A stretch of DNA of 64,000 nt from Devosia salina (GTDB lineage: Bacteria > Pseudomonadota > Alphaproteobacteria > Rhizobiales > Devosiaceae), in the NCBI RefSeq assembly GCF_019504385.1, contig NZ_CP080590.1:2956001-3020000 (forward strand). The letters run 5' to 3'. The notes beneath the pieces were generated by a model. That model was not told where the DNA came from. It saw nothing but the letters and a program-made list of their open reading frames with translations, and searched no databases. This document shows, one piece after another, positions 52,898 to 61,616 of this stretch (positions within the stretch are counted from its first letter, which is position 1; every line of letters starts with the position of its first letter). Position numbers and translations under genes: made by a program.

Positions 52898-54166
52898 TTA
52901 CCAGGCGTCGCCCTTGAGGTCCTGCAGGTCGGCCTCGAGAACTTCAAGGTTCTCGGCGGCGGAGCCATTGCCGGCCAGGGTGTCGTGCACCGCGCTCCAG
53001 AACAGCGAGGAGACCTCGTTGTAGTCGGTCTTGGTCGGAGCGGACGGACGCGGCACGGCCTGCTCGAAGATGGCCTTCCAGTTCGCCATGAACGGGGAGG
53101 CAGCCAGAACGTCGGCATCTTCATAAAGCGACGGAATGGTCGGCAGGTTGGACTGCTTGATGGCGCGTTCCTTCTGGACTTCTTCCGAAGCCAGGAACTT
53201 CACCAGCTCGATGGCAGCTTCCGGATCGGGCGAGTACTTGGAAACGGCCATGTTCCAGCCACCAAGCGTTGCCGCCGAACGCGCGCCTTCGCCGTCGCCT
53301 GCCGGCAGCGGAGCGACGTCGAACTTGCCGGCCACGGCCGAGTCGGCGCCGTTACCCAGAGCATAGGCATAGGGCCAGTTGCGCATGAACACGGCATTGC
53401 CGAGCTGCCAGACACCACGGCTTTCTTCTTCCATATAGGCCAGCACGCCTTCAGGCGCGATGGTCCCGACCCAGCCAGCAGCGCGATCGATCGCGGCAGC
53501 AGCCTGTTCGTTGTTGACCGAAATGGTGCCGTCGGCTTCCACGATCTGGCCGCCGCCATTGGACATGACCCATTCCAGGGCGTCGCAGGTCAGGCCTTCA
53601 TAGGCATTGCCCTGGAACACGAAACCCCAGATTTCCGAATTGCCCTCGGCACGTTCGGCATCCATGATTTCCTTGGCGGTGGTTTCGAGCTCGGCCCAGG
53701 TCGCGGGCACCGACTTGCCATGCTTCTCGAGCAGGTCCTTGCGGTAGTAGAGAGCCGGGGCGTCGGTGAAGGCAGGCAGGGCAACCAGCTTGCCGTCAAC
53801 GGTCTGCGACTCGATGATCGAGGGGAAGTGGTTCCCCACGACGTCCTTGGCCGCCTCGGTCAGGTCGAGGAACTGATCGGCGAGCTGGGGAGCCCAGATC
53901 ACGTCGGTCTGATAGACGTCGATGTCGGTATTGCCGGCAGCAAGCCACAGACGATACTGGCCGAACTGGTCAGTGGTCGACGAGGGCATCGGCACCACGG
54001 TCACGGTGTGGCCGGTTTCCGCCTCGAAGCGGTCGAGCTGGCTGCGCAGGAACGCCAGGCCATTGCCGGTGTCGCCGGAAACGATCGACAGCTCGGCTGC
54101 CTGGGCCACGCCGGCCACCAGGGTAACGCTCGCCATCATCGAAACGAGCAGCGTCTTCAATTTCAT
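52898..54166 (-). CDS. thuE: sugar-binding protein, ThuE
   Basis: The 422-residue family-1 binding protein has a Sec signal peptide (KLKTLLVSMMASVTLVAGVAQA). It contains QYRLWLAAGNTDIDVYQTDVIW and the tryptophan-rich WNMAVSKYSPDPEAAIELVKFL segment typical of trehalose/maltose binders. GGGAGG precedes the ATG. It is the first gene of thuEFGKAB and is divergent from the LacI regulator. Confidence 0.93.
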   Translation of the reverse strand: MKLKTLLVSMMASVTLVAGVAQAAELSIVSGDTGNGLAFLRSQLDRFEAETGHTVTVVPMPSSTTDQFGQYRLWLAAGNTDIDVYQTDVIWAPQLADQFLDLTEAAKDVVGNHFPSIIESQTVDGKLVALPAFTDAPALYYRKDLLEKHGKSVPATWAELETTAKEIMDAERAEGNSEIWGFVFQGNAYEGLTCDALEWVMSNGGGQIVEADGTISVNNEQAAAAIDRAAGWVGTIAPEGVLAYMEEESRGVWQLGNAVFMRNWPYAYALGNGADSAVAGKFDVAPLPAGDGEGARSAATLGGWNMAVSKYSPDPEAAIELVKFLASEEVQKERAIKQSNLPTIPSLYEDADVLAASPFMANWKAIFEQAVPRPSAPTKTDYNEVSSLFWSAVHDTLAGNGSAAENLEVLEADLQDLKGDAW

Positions 54167-54660
54167 TGGAAATCCTCCCGAAAGTAACACGTCACGGGAG
54201 AGGCGCGTTGCACGGACTCCGCGCCATGACGCAGAGCCAGTTCTCCTCCCCCTTAAAAGCACCCCGCTGAACCGATTTTTGCCGTTCAGTTTTAAAGCGC
54301 TTTGGAAGGTAAGGAACCAGAGCCCCGAAACTCTGTCAAGCGCCGCCCCTTAGGTTTCTGCGAACTTTTCCGCCAGCGTCGGAATTTGCCGTTTAGATTC
54401 AGTGGCTTGAAAATTCGACCGGCGCGTAGCGGTCAAAAATATGCCTTTTCAGCCTGACGTACGAACCTCACAGAATCTGAAACGATTTCGGCCTCTTGCT
54501 TCAAAATTTGAAATCGCTTTGAATGGCGGCAGGAGGAGAATGGCGTGAACCCCTGTTCAAAAGGGACCGCCTGCCCTAAGGGCTGCATCGACCGGCTTTC
54601 TGGCGAGACCAGCGAGACAGCGAACCGGGAGCGTCAGACCGTGTGGGCCGTATCGCCGCT
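54167..54660. promoter_or_regulatory. 494-base divergent thuE-thuR region with two LacI-type operator candidates
   Basis: AAAGCGCTTT (54294-54303) is a perfect palindrome, and AAATCGCTTT (54511-54520) matches at nine of ten positions. Their surroundings also agree (TTTAAAGCGCTTTG against TTGAAATCGCTTTG). A further palindrome, TTCAAAATTTGAA, lies at 54500-54512. The two candidate sites are 217 bases apart, a spacing compatible with DNA looping. Nothing coding is seen. Confidence 0.62.
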
Positions 54661-55677
54661 ATGAGATTGAAAGACCTCGCCGAGCATCTCGGCCTGTCGC
54701 AAACCACGGTCAGCCGTGCACTCAACGGCTATCCCGAAGTGAACGAAGCCACGCGGCGGCGCGTGGCCGAGGCCGCCACTCTGCTCGGCTATCGCCCCAA
54801 TGCCAGCGCCCTGCGCCTGGCCACGGGCCGCGCCGGCGCGGTCGGCCTGGTGCTGCGCGGCGCCGACGAGCTGGGCCCGCATATGTCCGAATTCCTTTCC
54901 GGCGTCGGCAGCTATATGGCGAGTCAGGAGATCGACATGCTGGTCTCGACGGTCGGCAGTCACCAGGAGGAGCTGGCAGCCTATCGGCGTCTGGCGGCCA
55001 GCCAGAAGGTCGACGCGGTCATTCTGCACTCCCCCACCATCAGCGACGAACGCGCCGAGTTGCTGATGGAGCTCAAGGTCCCCTTCGTATTGCATGGGCG
55101 GACCAATATCGGCCGGCCGGTCGCCTGGCTCGACATCGACAATACCAGCGCGCTGGAGCGCGCCACCAGCCATCTGCTCGACCTCGGTCACAAGCGCATT
55201 GCCCTGCTCAATGGGGTCAAGGGACGCACCTTTGCCGAACATCGCGAGATCGGATACCGCGCAGCCCTGACCGCCCGTGGCGTGCCGGTTGACCCTGCCC
55301 TGCTCGGCAACTCCGCCTTCACCGACGAAATCGCCTTCCGCATGGCCCAGGCCATGCTCGAATTGCGCCCCCGGCCAACGGCGTTTCTCGCCGGCTCGAT
55401 GATGACGGCGCTCGGGGTCTTTCGCGCCATCCGCCAGGCCGGGCTGCAACTGGGCTCGGACGTGTCCATGATCGCCCATGACGACGTCTTCCCCTATCTC
55501 AACGCCGACAATATGTATCCGACCATGTCGACGACCCGGTCTTCCATCCGCCAGGCAGGGACCCGCATCGCCGAACTGATCACCCAGATCCTGGCCGGCA
55601 AGTCGCCCGCAGACATCCACGAGCTGTGGCCCGTGGAACTGGTCTTGCGCGAAAGCTCGGGGCCCGTCCGCCAGTGA
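54661..55677 (+). CDS. thuR: LacI-family regulator, ThuR
   Basis: The 338-residue protein has a LacI helix-turn-helix (RLKDLAEHLGLSQTTVSRAL) and hinge, then a periplasmic-binding-protein-like sensor domain. The rhizobial thu operon is flanked by a divergent LacI-type ThuR, as here. I chose the ATG that gives the usual LacI N-terminus; a GTG six codons upstream is possible and nearer to GGGAG. It probably represses thuEFGKAB until a disaccharide binds. Confidence 0.9.
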   Translation: MRLKDLAEHLGLSQTTVSRALNGYPEVNEATRRRVAEAATLLGYRPNASALRLATGRAGAVGLVLRGADELGPHMSEFLSGVGSYMASQEIDMLVSTVGSHQEELAAYRRLAASQKVDAVILHSPTISDERAELLMELKVPFVLHGRTNIGRPVAWLDIDNTSALERATSHLLDLGHKRIALLNGVKGRTFAEHREIGYRAALTARGVPVDPALLGNSAFTDEIAFRMAQAMLELRPRPTAFLAGSMMTALGVFRAIRQAGLQLGSDVSMIAHDDVFPYLNADNMYPTMSTTRSSIRQAGTRIAELITQILAGKSPADIHELWPVELVLRESSGPVRQ

Positions 55678-55821
55678 CGCACGTCTGATTTTTGACCGTA
55701 TGGACAAAAGTGTCACAAAGAGCCAATCTCGTCTGGCGACGGGAGGGCGTGGGAGATGAGCAGTTCGGCGAAAGGACTGGATTGCCGGGCGATTTAGGAG
55801 CCCGGAGGGCGCAATCACTTC

Positions 55822-55850
55822 GTCACGACATCGTCATCCCACTGTCATCC
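55822..55850 (+). promoter_or_regulatory. three-unit Pho-box-like repeat before the ABC operon
   Basis: GTCACGA, GTCATCC and GTCATCC recur with an exact 11-base period. The last unit reads CTGTCAT with its flanks, the known PhoB half-site. The array lies 78 bases before the binding-protein ATG, as expected for PhoB activation. Confidence 0.62.
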
Positions 55851-55927
55851 ACCCCCTCTACTCCCTCGCCATATCGCCGGGTCCGCCACAGAACGGCAGG
55901 CCTAAGGGATCATCCAGGGAGTCAAAA

Positions 55928-57037
55928 ATGACGTTCAAGTCTGCACTGTCTACATCGGTATCGCTGCTGGCTGTACTGAGCCTTTCCGCTCCGGCCTTCG
56001 CCCAGACCGATATCGACGCGCTTTATGAAGCGGCCAAGGCCGAAGGTCAGCTTACCGTGATCGCCCTGCCCCATTCCTGGTGCAACTATGGCGGCGTGAT
56101 CGATGGCTTCAAGGCCAAGTATCCGGGCATCACGGTCAATGAACTGAATCCCGATGCCGGTTCGGCTGACGAACTCGAAGCCGTCCGCGCCAACAAGGGC
56201 AATACCGGTCCGCAGGCTCCCGACGTTCTCGATATCGGCCTCGCTTTTGGCCCGCAGGCCAAGGACGAGGGCCTGCTGCAGGCCTACAAGGTTTCGACCT
56301 GGGATGAGATTCCGGACGATGCCAAGGACGCTGATGGCTTCTGGTACGGCGACTACTACGGCGTGCTCGCCTTCGGCATCAACAAGGACATCATCACCGG
56401 CGACAACCCCATGTCCTGGGCTGACCTGATGAAGGACGAGTTTGCCAATTCCGTCGCTCTGGCCGGCGACCCGCGCACCGCCAACAATGCCATCATGTCC
56501 GTCTACGCCGCTGGTCTTTCCACGGGTGCTGCTGCTGACGTCGCAGCCCAGGCGGGCCTCGAATACTTCAAGGCTCTCAACGACAAGGGCAATTTCGTGC
56601 CCGTCGACGCTGAAGCCGCCGCCATTGCCCAGGGCACGACCCCGATCGCCATCAACTGGGACTACAATCTGCTGGCCGCCCGCGACAACCTCAACGGCAA
56701 CCCGCCGATCGACGTCGTCGTTCCGTCCGATGGCGTCGTAGCCGGCGTCTATGTCCAGGCCATCTCGGCCTATGCGCCCCACCCCAATGCGGCCAAGCTC
56801 TGGATGGAGTACCTCTATTCCGACGAAGGCCAACTCGGCTGGCTCGCGGGCTACTGCCACCCGATCCGCTTCAGTGCCATGGCAGAAGCCGGTGTCTTGC
56901 CGGACGACCTGATGGCGAAGCTCCCCGCGGCCGAAAACTATGCCAAGGCCGTGTTCCCCAGCATCGAAGAGCAGAACGCCAACAAGGCCACGATCACCAG
57001 CGGCTGGGACAGCACCGTCGGCGCTGCCGTTCAATAG
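55928..57037 (+). CDS. extracellular solute-binding protein of a putative phosphate-responsive ABC importer
   Basis: A signal peptide (SVSLLAVLSLSAPAFA) leads a 369-residue family-1/6 type binding protein (GVIDGFKAKYPGITVNELNPD, FWYGDYYGVLAFGINKDII, LWMEYLYSDEGQLGWLAGYCHPI). It groups with spermidine-, iron- and phosphonate-type binding proteins by pattern, so the ligand is not settled. The Pho-box-like array in front favours a phosphorus compound such as a phosphonate or phosphoester. It is the first of four cotranscribed genes. Confidence 0.85.
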   Translation: MTFKSALSTSVSLLAVLSLSAPAFAQTDIDALYEAAKAEGQLTVIALPHSWCNYGGVIDGFKAKYPGITVNELNPDAGSADELEAVRANKGNTGPQAPDVLDIGLAFGPQAKDEGLLQAYKVSTWDEIPDDAKDADGFWYGDYYGVLAFGINKDIITGDNPMSWADLMKDEFANSVALAGDPRTANNAIMSVYAAGLSTGAAADVAAQAGLEYFKALNDKGNFVPVDAEAAAIAQGTTPIAINWDYNLLAARDNLNGNPPIDVVVPSDGVVAGVYVQAISAYAPHPNAAKLWMEYLYSDEGQLGWLAGYCHPIRFSAMAEAGVLPDDLMAKLPAAENYAKAVFPSIEEQNANKATITSGWDSTVGAAVQ

Positions 57038-57047
57038 GCCAAATGCT

Positions 57048-57076
57048 TGCACCCGCCGGCCCGGCCGGCGGGTGCA
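57048..57076 (+). repeat. intercistronic hairpin after the binding-protein gene
   Basis: TGCACCCGCCGGC and its complement pair over 13 bp around a 3-base loop, ten bases after the binding-protein stop and 58 before the permease start. No T-run follows. It matches the layout seen after thuE. Confidence 0.78.
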
Positions 57077-57134
57077 CCGCTGACGCCATGTGCGGAAGCG
57101 AACACAGATCAGGGTTCTGGGGGCAGGCCGAGCG

Positions 57135-58013
57135 ATGACGGACAACACCGCACCACCGATGCGATCTTCCCGACGCATCCCTTGGGACGGCCTTGCCGTC
57201 GCGCCCTTCATCATCTTCGCCGTGATGTTCCTGTTCTTGCCCACGCTGGGGTTGGTGGGGGCCGCCTTTACCGATCGCGCCGGCAAGTTCACCTTCGACA
57301 ACATCATCGGCCTGGGCGCCGACCAGATCGTTGCCGCCTACTGGATATCGATCCGCATTTCGGGCGCTTCGGCCATTCTGGGCGCCCTGATTGGCCTCGC
57401 CATCACCCTGGCCATCATCCGGGGCCGCCTGCCCGGCTGGCTTCGCTCGGCATTCATGACCTTTTCCGGCGTGGCCTCCAATTTTGCCGGCGTGCCCCTG
57501 GCCTTTGCCTTCATCGCCACTCTAGGGCGACTCGGCCTCGTCACAATCGTGCTGCGGTTTCTCGGCTTCGATATCTACCGTTCGGGCTTCAACCTCCTCA
57601 GCTTCTGGGGCCTCACTCTTACCTACCTCTATTTCCAGATCCCGCTTATGGCGCTCACGATCGCGCCGGCCATTGATGGGCTCAAGAAGGAGTGGAACGA
57701 GGCGGCCCAGATCCTGGGTGCCAGCCAATGGCAGTTCTGGCGCTATGTCGGCCTGCCTATCCTGTGGCCGAGCTTCCTGGGCACGCTGAGCCTGCTGTTC
57801 GCCAATGCCTTCGGCGCCATCGCCACCGCCTGGGCGCTAACAGGCTCGAACCTCAACATCGTGACCGTGCTGCTCTACAACCAGATCCGCGGCGACGCGC
57901 TGCAGAATCCCGGACTGGGTGCGGCACTGGCCTTGGGGATGATCGTCATCACGTCGCTGGCCAATGTCATCTACCTCATCGTTGCCGCCCGCGCCGAGAG
58001 GTGGATGAAATGA
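57135..58013 (+). CDS. ABC transporter permease 1 of the putative phosphate-responsive importer
   Basis: The 292-residue inner-membrane permease has six helices and the EAA loop EWNEAAQILGASQWQFWRYVGLPILWP. It resembles PotB/FbpB-class permeases. Its stop overlaps the next start (ATGA). Confidence 0.9.
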   Translation: MTDNTAPPMRSSRRIPWDGLAVAPFIIFAVMFLFLPTLGLVGAAFTDRAGKFTFDNIIGLGADQIVAAYWISIRISGASAILGALIGLAITLAIIRGRLPGWLRSAFMTFSGVASNFAGVPLAFAFIATLGRLGLVTIVLRFLGFDIYRSGFNLLSFWGLTLTYLYFQIPLMALTIAPAIDGLKKEWNEAAQILGASQWQFWRYVGLPILWPSFLGTLSLLFANAFGAIATAWALTGSNLNIVTVLLYNQIRGDALQNPGLGAALALGMIVITSLANVIYLIVAARAERWMK

Positions 58014-58801
58014 AGGCGAACCGCTGGGCACCATGGCTCGTCTTTCTCGCCGGGTCGGCCTATTTCATCATCCCGCTGCTGGCCACTTTCGAGTTTTCGC
58101 TGCGCATGCGGCGCGGCACCTACAGCTTCGATGCCTATGCCTCGGTCTTCGCCGATCCCCGCTTTCACGCCAGCTTCGGCTATTCGGTGGTGATCGGACT
58201 GGTCACCATCGTGGTTGGCATTCTGGTCGTGGTGCCTGCCGTCTATTACGTGCGCCTGCGCATGCCCTGGCTGCGGCCCTTCATGGAATTCATCACCCTA
58301 CTACCGCTGGTGATCCCGGCGCTCGTGCTGGTCTATGGCTATATCCGGCTTTACAATTCGTCCTCGCTGGTGCCCTTCACCGGCAGCGCCCTGGGCACGG
58401 ACATCCTGCTCACCTGCGCCTATGTGACGCTGGCCCTTCCCTACATGTATCGGGCGGTCGACAATGGCATGCGCAGCATCGATATCGGGACCTTGACCGA
58501 GGCGGCGCAGATTATGGGCGCCAACCAGGTGCAAATCATCGGCCAGATCATCCTCCCCAATATTCTTGTCGCCATCCTCTCGGGCGCCTTTCTCACCTTC
58601 GCCATCGTCATTGGTGAATTCACCATTGCGAGCCTGCTCAATCGGCCCGCCTTCGGCCCCTATCTCGTCGGCATCGGCACCAACCGGGCCTATGAGCCGG
58701 CCGCTCTGGCTATCATTTCCTTCATCATCACCTGGGGCGCCATGGGCATGATCAACGTGCTCGGTCGCTTCGCCCCTCGCACATCCGCAAGGACAGACTG
58801 A
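58010..58801 (+). CDS. ABC transporter permease 2 of the putative phosphate-responsive importer
   Basis: The 263-residue permease of the PotC class has six helices and the EAA loop TLTEAAQIMGANQVQIIGQIILP. It is translationally coupled to permease 1 and followed by the ATPase after two bases. Confidence 0.91.
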   Translation: MKANRWAPWLVFLAGSAYFIIPLLATFEFSLRMRRGTYSFDAYASVFADPRFHASFGYSVVIGLVTIVVGILVVVPAVYYVRLRMPWLRPFMEFITLLPLVIPALVLVYGYIRLYNSSSLVPFTGSALGTDILLTCAYVTLALPYMYRAVDNGMRSIDIGTLTEAAQIMGANQVQIIGQIILPNILVAILSGAFLTFAIVIGEFTIASLLNRPAFGPYLVGIGTNRAYEPAALAIISFIITWGAMGMINVLGRFAPRTSARTD

Positions 58802-58803
58802 CC

Positions 58804-59787
58804 ATGGCCGCCTTTCTCCAAGTCCAGAACCTGGTCAAGACCTTTGGGCAGACCACCGTGGTCAAGGGCGTCAGTTTTGCCTTCGACAAAGGCGAGTTCA
58901 TCTCCCTGCTCGGCCCATCCGGCTGTGGCAAGACCACCATCCTGCGGATGATCGCCGGCTTCGAGACACCGAGCAGCGGGTCCATTGAGGTCGATAGCAA
59001 GGACATTACCCACCTCAAGCCCAATCAGCGCCAGCTCGGCATGGTGTTTCAGGCCTACGCGCTTTTCCCCAATCTCACCGTAGGCGACAACATTGCCTTT
59101 GGCCTCAAGGTCGCCGGCATGGGGCGCGAGGAGCGCCGGGCCCGCGTCGATGACATGCTCAGGCTCATCGGCCTGCCCGGCTACGAAAAACGCTATCCCT
59201 ATGAAATGAGCGGCGGGCAGCAGCAACGCGTGGCCCTGGCGCGGGCCATCGCTCCGCGGCCCCGCCTGCTGCTGCTTGACGAGCCGCTTTCGGCGCTCGA
59301 CGCCAAGATCCGCGTTTCCCTGCGCGAGGAAATTCGCTCGATACAGCGCGAACTGGGCATCACCACCGTCTTCGTCACGCATGACCAGGAAGAGGCGTTG
59401 TCGATCTCTGACCGGATCGTGGTGATGAATGCTGGCCGTATCGAGCAGATGGGCAGCCCATACGACATCTACAATCGCCCGGCGACCCGCTTTGCAGCGA
59501 CCTTCGTGGGGCACCTCAACACCCTGCCCGCCTCGGTCTTTGGCCCCGACCGCGCGATCCGGCCCGAGCTGATCTCGCTCCATCCCCGCCCCGACACCGA
59601 CACCACTTTGAGCGGGACGGTTTCGGACATAGGTTTCCTCGGTTCCGTTCTGCGGCTGCGCGTCGAGGTCGACGGCACCGATATCAGCATCGACACCTTC
59701 AACGCCCAGTCCGGGCCACCGCAGCGGGGTGAACGCATCGCCCTGCATCTGGCATCACGGGACGTGCTGACCCTCGGCGCCGCATAG
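58804..59787 (+). CDS. ABC transporter ATP-binding protein of the putative phosphate-responsive importer
   Basis: The 327-residue ATPase has GPSGCGKTT, MSGGQQQR and LLLLDEPLSALD plus a C-terminal TOBE-type domain (LSGTVSDIGFLGSVLRLRVEVDG), as in PotA/FbpC-class importers. It ends the four-gene operon. No phosphatase or phosphonate lyase gene lies adjacent, so the Pho link rests on the promoter region alone. Confidence 0.92.
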   Translation: MAAFLQVQNLVKTFGQTTVVKGVSFAFDKGEFISLLGPSGCGKTTILRMIAGFETPSSGSIEVDSKDITHLKPNQRQLGMVFQAYALFPNLTVGDNIAFGLKVAGMGREERRARVDDMLRLIGLPGYEKRYPYEMSGGQQQRVALARAIAPRPRLLLLDEPLSALDAKIRVSLREEIRSIQRELGITTVFVTHDQEEALSISDRIVVMNAGRIEQMGSPYDIYNRPATRFAATFVGHLNTLPASVFGPDRAIRPELISLHPRPDTDTTLSGTVSDIGFLGSVLRLRVEVDGTDISIDTFNAQSGPPQRGERIALHLASRDVLTLGAA

Positions 59788-59858
59788 TGCGCGCAGCTTT
59801 CCCCAGCCTTTGGTGGCGCCGCCATTTTGTGGTTTGACCCCGATGGCGGTCATGATCA

Positions 59859-59883
59859 TGCTCCCTCAAACTGAAAGGGAGCA
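59859..59883 (+). promoter_or_regulatory. hairpin that would cover the sseA ribosome-binding site
   Basis: TGCTCCCT and AGGGAGCA are perfect 8-bp arms. The right arm contains the AGGGAG ribosome-binding site, seven bases before the sseA ATG. Folding in RNA would hide it. Confidence 0.5.
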
Positions 59884-59888
59884 CCGCC

Positions 59889-60722
59889 ATGCACAATCCA
59901 TTCGTCTCCACCGATTGGCTGGCCGCTCACCTCTCAGACCCGGACGTCGTCGTGGTCGATGCCAGTTGGCACCTGCCCAATGCGTCCCGCAATGCCCAGG
60001 CCGAGTACCTGGCCGGGCACATCCCCGGCGCGGTGTTCTTTGACATCGACGGCATCGCGGACACCACGACCGACCTGCCCCATATGCTGCCCTCACCCGC
60101 CGATTTCGCTCGCGCCGTCGGGGCCCTCGGCATTTCCGATGAGATGACGATCGTGGTCTATGACGAGGTGGGCCTCTTCAGCGCCCCCCGCGTCTGGTGG
60201 ACCTTCCGCAGCTTTGGCGCCCGCAACGTCTTCATGCTCGAAGGTGGCGGGCCGAAATGGCGCGCCGAAAAGCGACGCATCGAGGCGGGCCTCGTGCAGC
60301 GTGACCGGGTCAGTTTCAACGCCAATTTCGATCCCGATGCAGCCGTGGATTTCGACACGGTGATGTCCAATCTGCGCAGCCACGAGGCACAGGTCGTCGA
60401 TGCGCGACCTGCCCCGCGTTTTCACGGCGAAGTGCCAGAACCGCGTCCGGGCCTCCGATCGGGGCATATCCCGGGCAGCTTCAACGTGCCCGTCGGTCTG
60501 CTGACGGAGGCCGGCAGGCTCAAGTCACCTGAGCACTTGCGCGCCATTTTCGCCGAGCGCGGCATCGACCTCGAAAAGCCTCTCATCACCTCGTGCGGCT
60601 CCGGCATCACGGCGGTCACCCTTGCCCTGGCGCTGGAGCAGGCCGGTGCAAAGGACGTGGCGGTCTATGATGGCTCCTGGGCCGAATGGGGCGCCCACAA
60701 GGATGCCGAGGTCGAAAGCTGA
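59889..60722 (+). CDS. sseA: 3-mercaptopyruvate sulfurtransferase
   Basis: The 277-residue protein has tandem rhodanese domains. The N-terminal one (VVDASWHLP, AGHIPGAVFFDIDGIAD) is inactive. The C-terminal one carries the active-site loop CGSGIT with Cys236 and VYDGSWAEWG. The CG[ST]G motif marks a mercaptopyruvate rather than thiosulfate substrate. It converges with a methyltransferase gene, three bases apart. Confidence 0.95.
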   Translation: MHNPFVSTDWLAAHLSDPDVVVVDASWHLPNASRNAQAEYLAGHIPGAVFFDIDGIADTTTDLPHMLPSPADFARAVGALGISDEMTIVVYDEVGLFSAPRVWWTFRSFGARNVFMLEGGGPKWRAEKRRIEAGLVQRDRVSFNANFDPDAAVDFDTVMSNLRSHEAQVVDARPAPRFHGEVPEPRPGLRSGHIPGSFNVPVGLLTEAGRLKSPEHLRAIFAERGIDLEKPLITSCGSGITAVTLALALEQAGAKDVAVYDGSWAEWGAHKDAEVES

Positions 60723-60725
60723 CAC

Positions 60726-61388
60726 TTAGGCATAGGCCACCCATCCCCGAAAATCGAAGCCTGCATAGAACAGGCTGATATCGCCAAAGCCCGCTTCGGC
60801 CAGCATCGCCTCCTCTGCTTCCGGCGCCAGCAGATGCAACCGTTCCAGCATGGCCTGACGCCCACTCTCAGCCTGCGCCCTGTCGATCCCATTGGATATG
60901 GCAAAGGCCGCGTGCCGCCGCATCCAGAGGTCCCGGCTCAGGTCGTCCTGCGGAAAGCTCATATGCGCCAGCACCAGCGGCGCGCCCGGCTTCAGTCGTC
61001 GATGTAACTCCTGAAGCGTCGCGAGGCGGTCGCCAAGCGGCATAAAGTGGAAGACCAGCAGCGACGTCGCTCCATCAAATGGACCGTCGGGCGCGTTGCC
61101 GATCGTGCCGCGATGGAGTGCCACGCGATCCCCGAATGGTCCGGTCGCCACCTGGGCCGCCTCGAGCATGCTCTCCGAGGGGTCGACGCCATCGAAGTGC
61201 CAGCCAGCATGCTGCGACGCCAGGTTTCGCAGTTCCACGCCGCCACCGGCCCCAAGCACCAGTACACGCCCCGTCTCAGGCACATGCTCGGCCAGAAGCA
61301 ATTCGGTCATGCTGTGAAGGCCATCCAGCCCGGGCACCTGCTTGAAGGCGCCTTCTGCATAGGGATTGGTGCTGCTCAAATTCGGCAT
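60726..61388 (-). CDS. SAM-dependent methyltransferase
   Basis: The 220-residue protein has VLVLGAGGGVELRNLA as motif I and FDGVDPSESMLEAAQ, then TSLLVFHFMPLGDRLATLQELHRRLKPGAPLVLAHMSFP. It is a class I small-molecule methyltransferase of unknown substrate. A clean inverted repeat 20-38 bases upstream of its ATG suggests specific repression by a TetR- or ArsR-like regulator not present nearby. Confidence 0.9.
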   Translation of the reverse strand: MPNLSSTNPYAEGAFKQVPGLDGLHSMTELLLAEHVPETGRVLVLGAGGGVELRNLASQHAGWHFDGVDPSESMLEAAQVATGPFGDRVALHRGTIGNAPDGPFDGATSLLVFHFMPLGDRLATLQELHRRLKPGAPLVLAHMSFPQDDLSRDLWMRRHAAFAISNGIDRAQAESGRQAMLERLHLLAPEAEEAMLAEAGFGDISLFYAGFDFRGWVAYA

Positions 61389-61407
61389 CGTGACGTCCGC
61401 GCTATTA

Positions 61408-61426
61408 TGTAACTTTCTTAGTTACA
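61408..61426. promoter_or_regulatory. inverted repeat upstream of the methyltransferase gene
   Basis: TGTAACT and AGTTACA are perfect 7-bp arms around TTCTT. The site is AT-rich in a GC-rich region and is the right size for a TetR- or MarR-type dimer. Confidence 0.6.
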
Positions 61427-61616
61427 CACATGCCTCCACGTCAACCCGCTCGCCGCGACTTCCGGGAATCAGCTACCATCACCTCTGGCGCGATCCACGC
61501 CACCCCCCTCCACCGGGAAAGCAGCTGACCTGCCGGATCGTTTCGCAACAGAACCGCCCCGTCGTGCGACGGCATAAGGAGGGATTGCCTGAGCCAGCAA
61601 CGACTGGAGCAAGACC

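Noticed and set aside
55692..55931. 79-codon frame between thuR and the binding-protein gene
   Set aside because: It covers the Pho-box-like array, lacks a ribosome-binding site and has no protein-like pattern.
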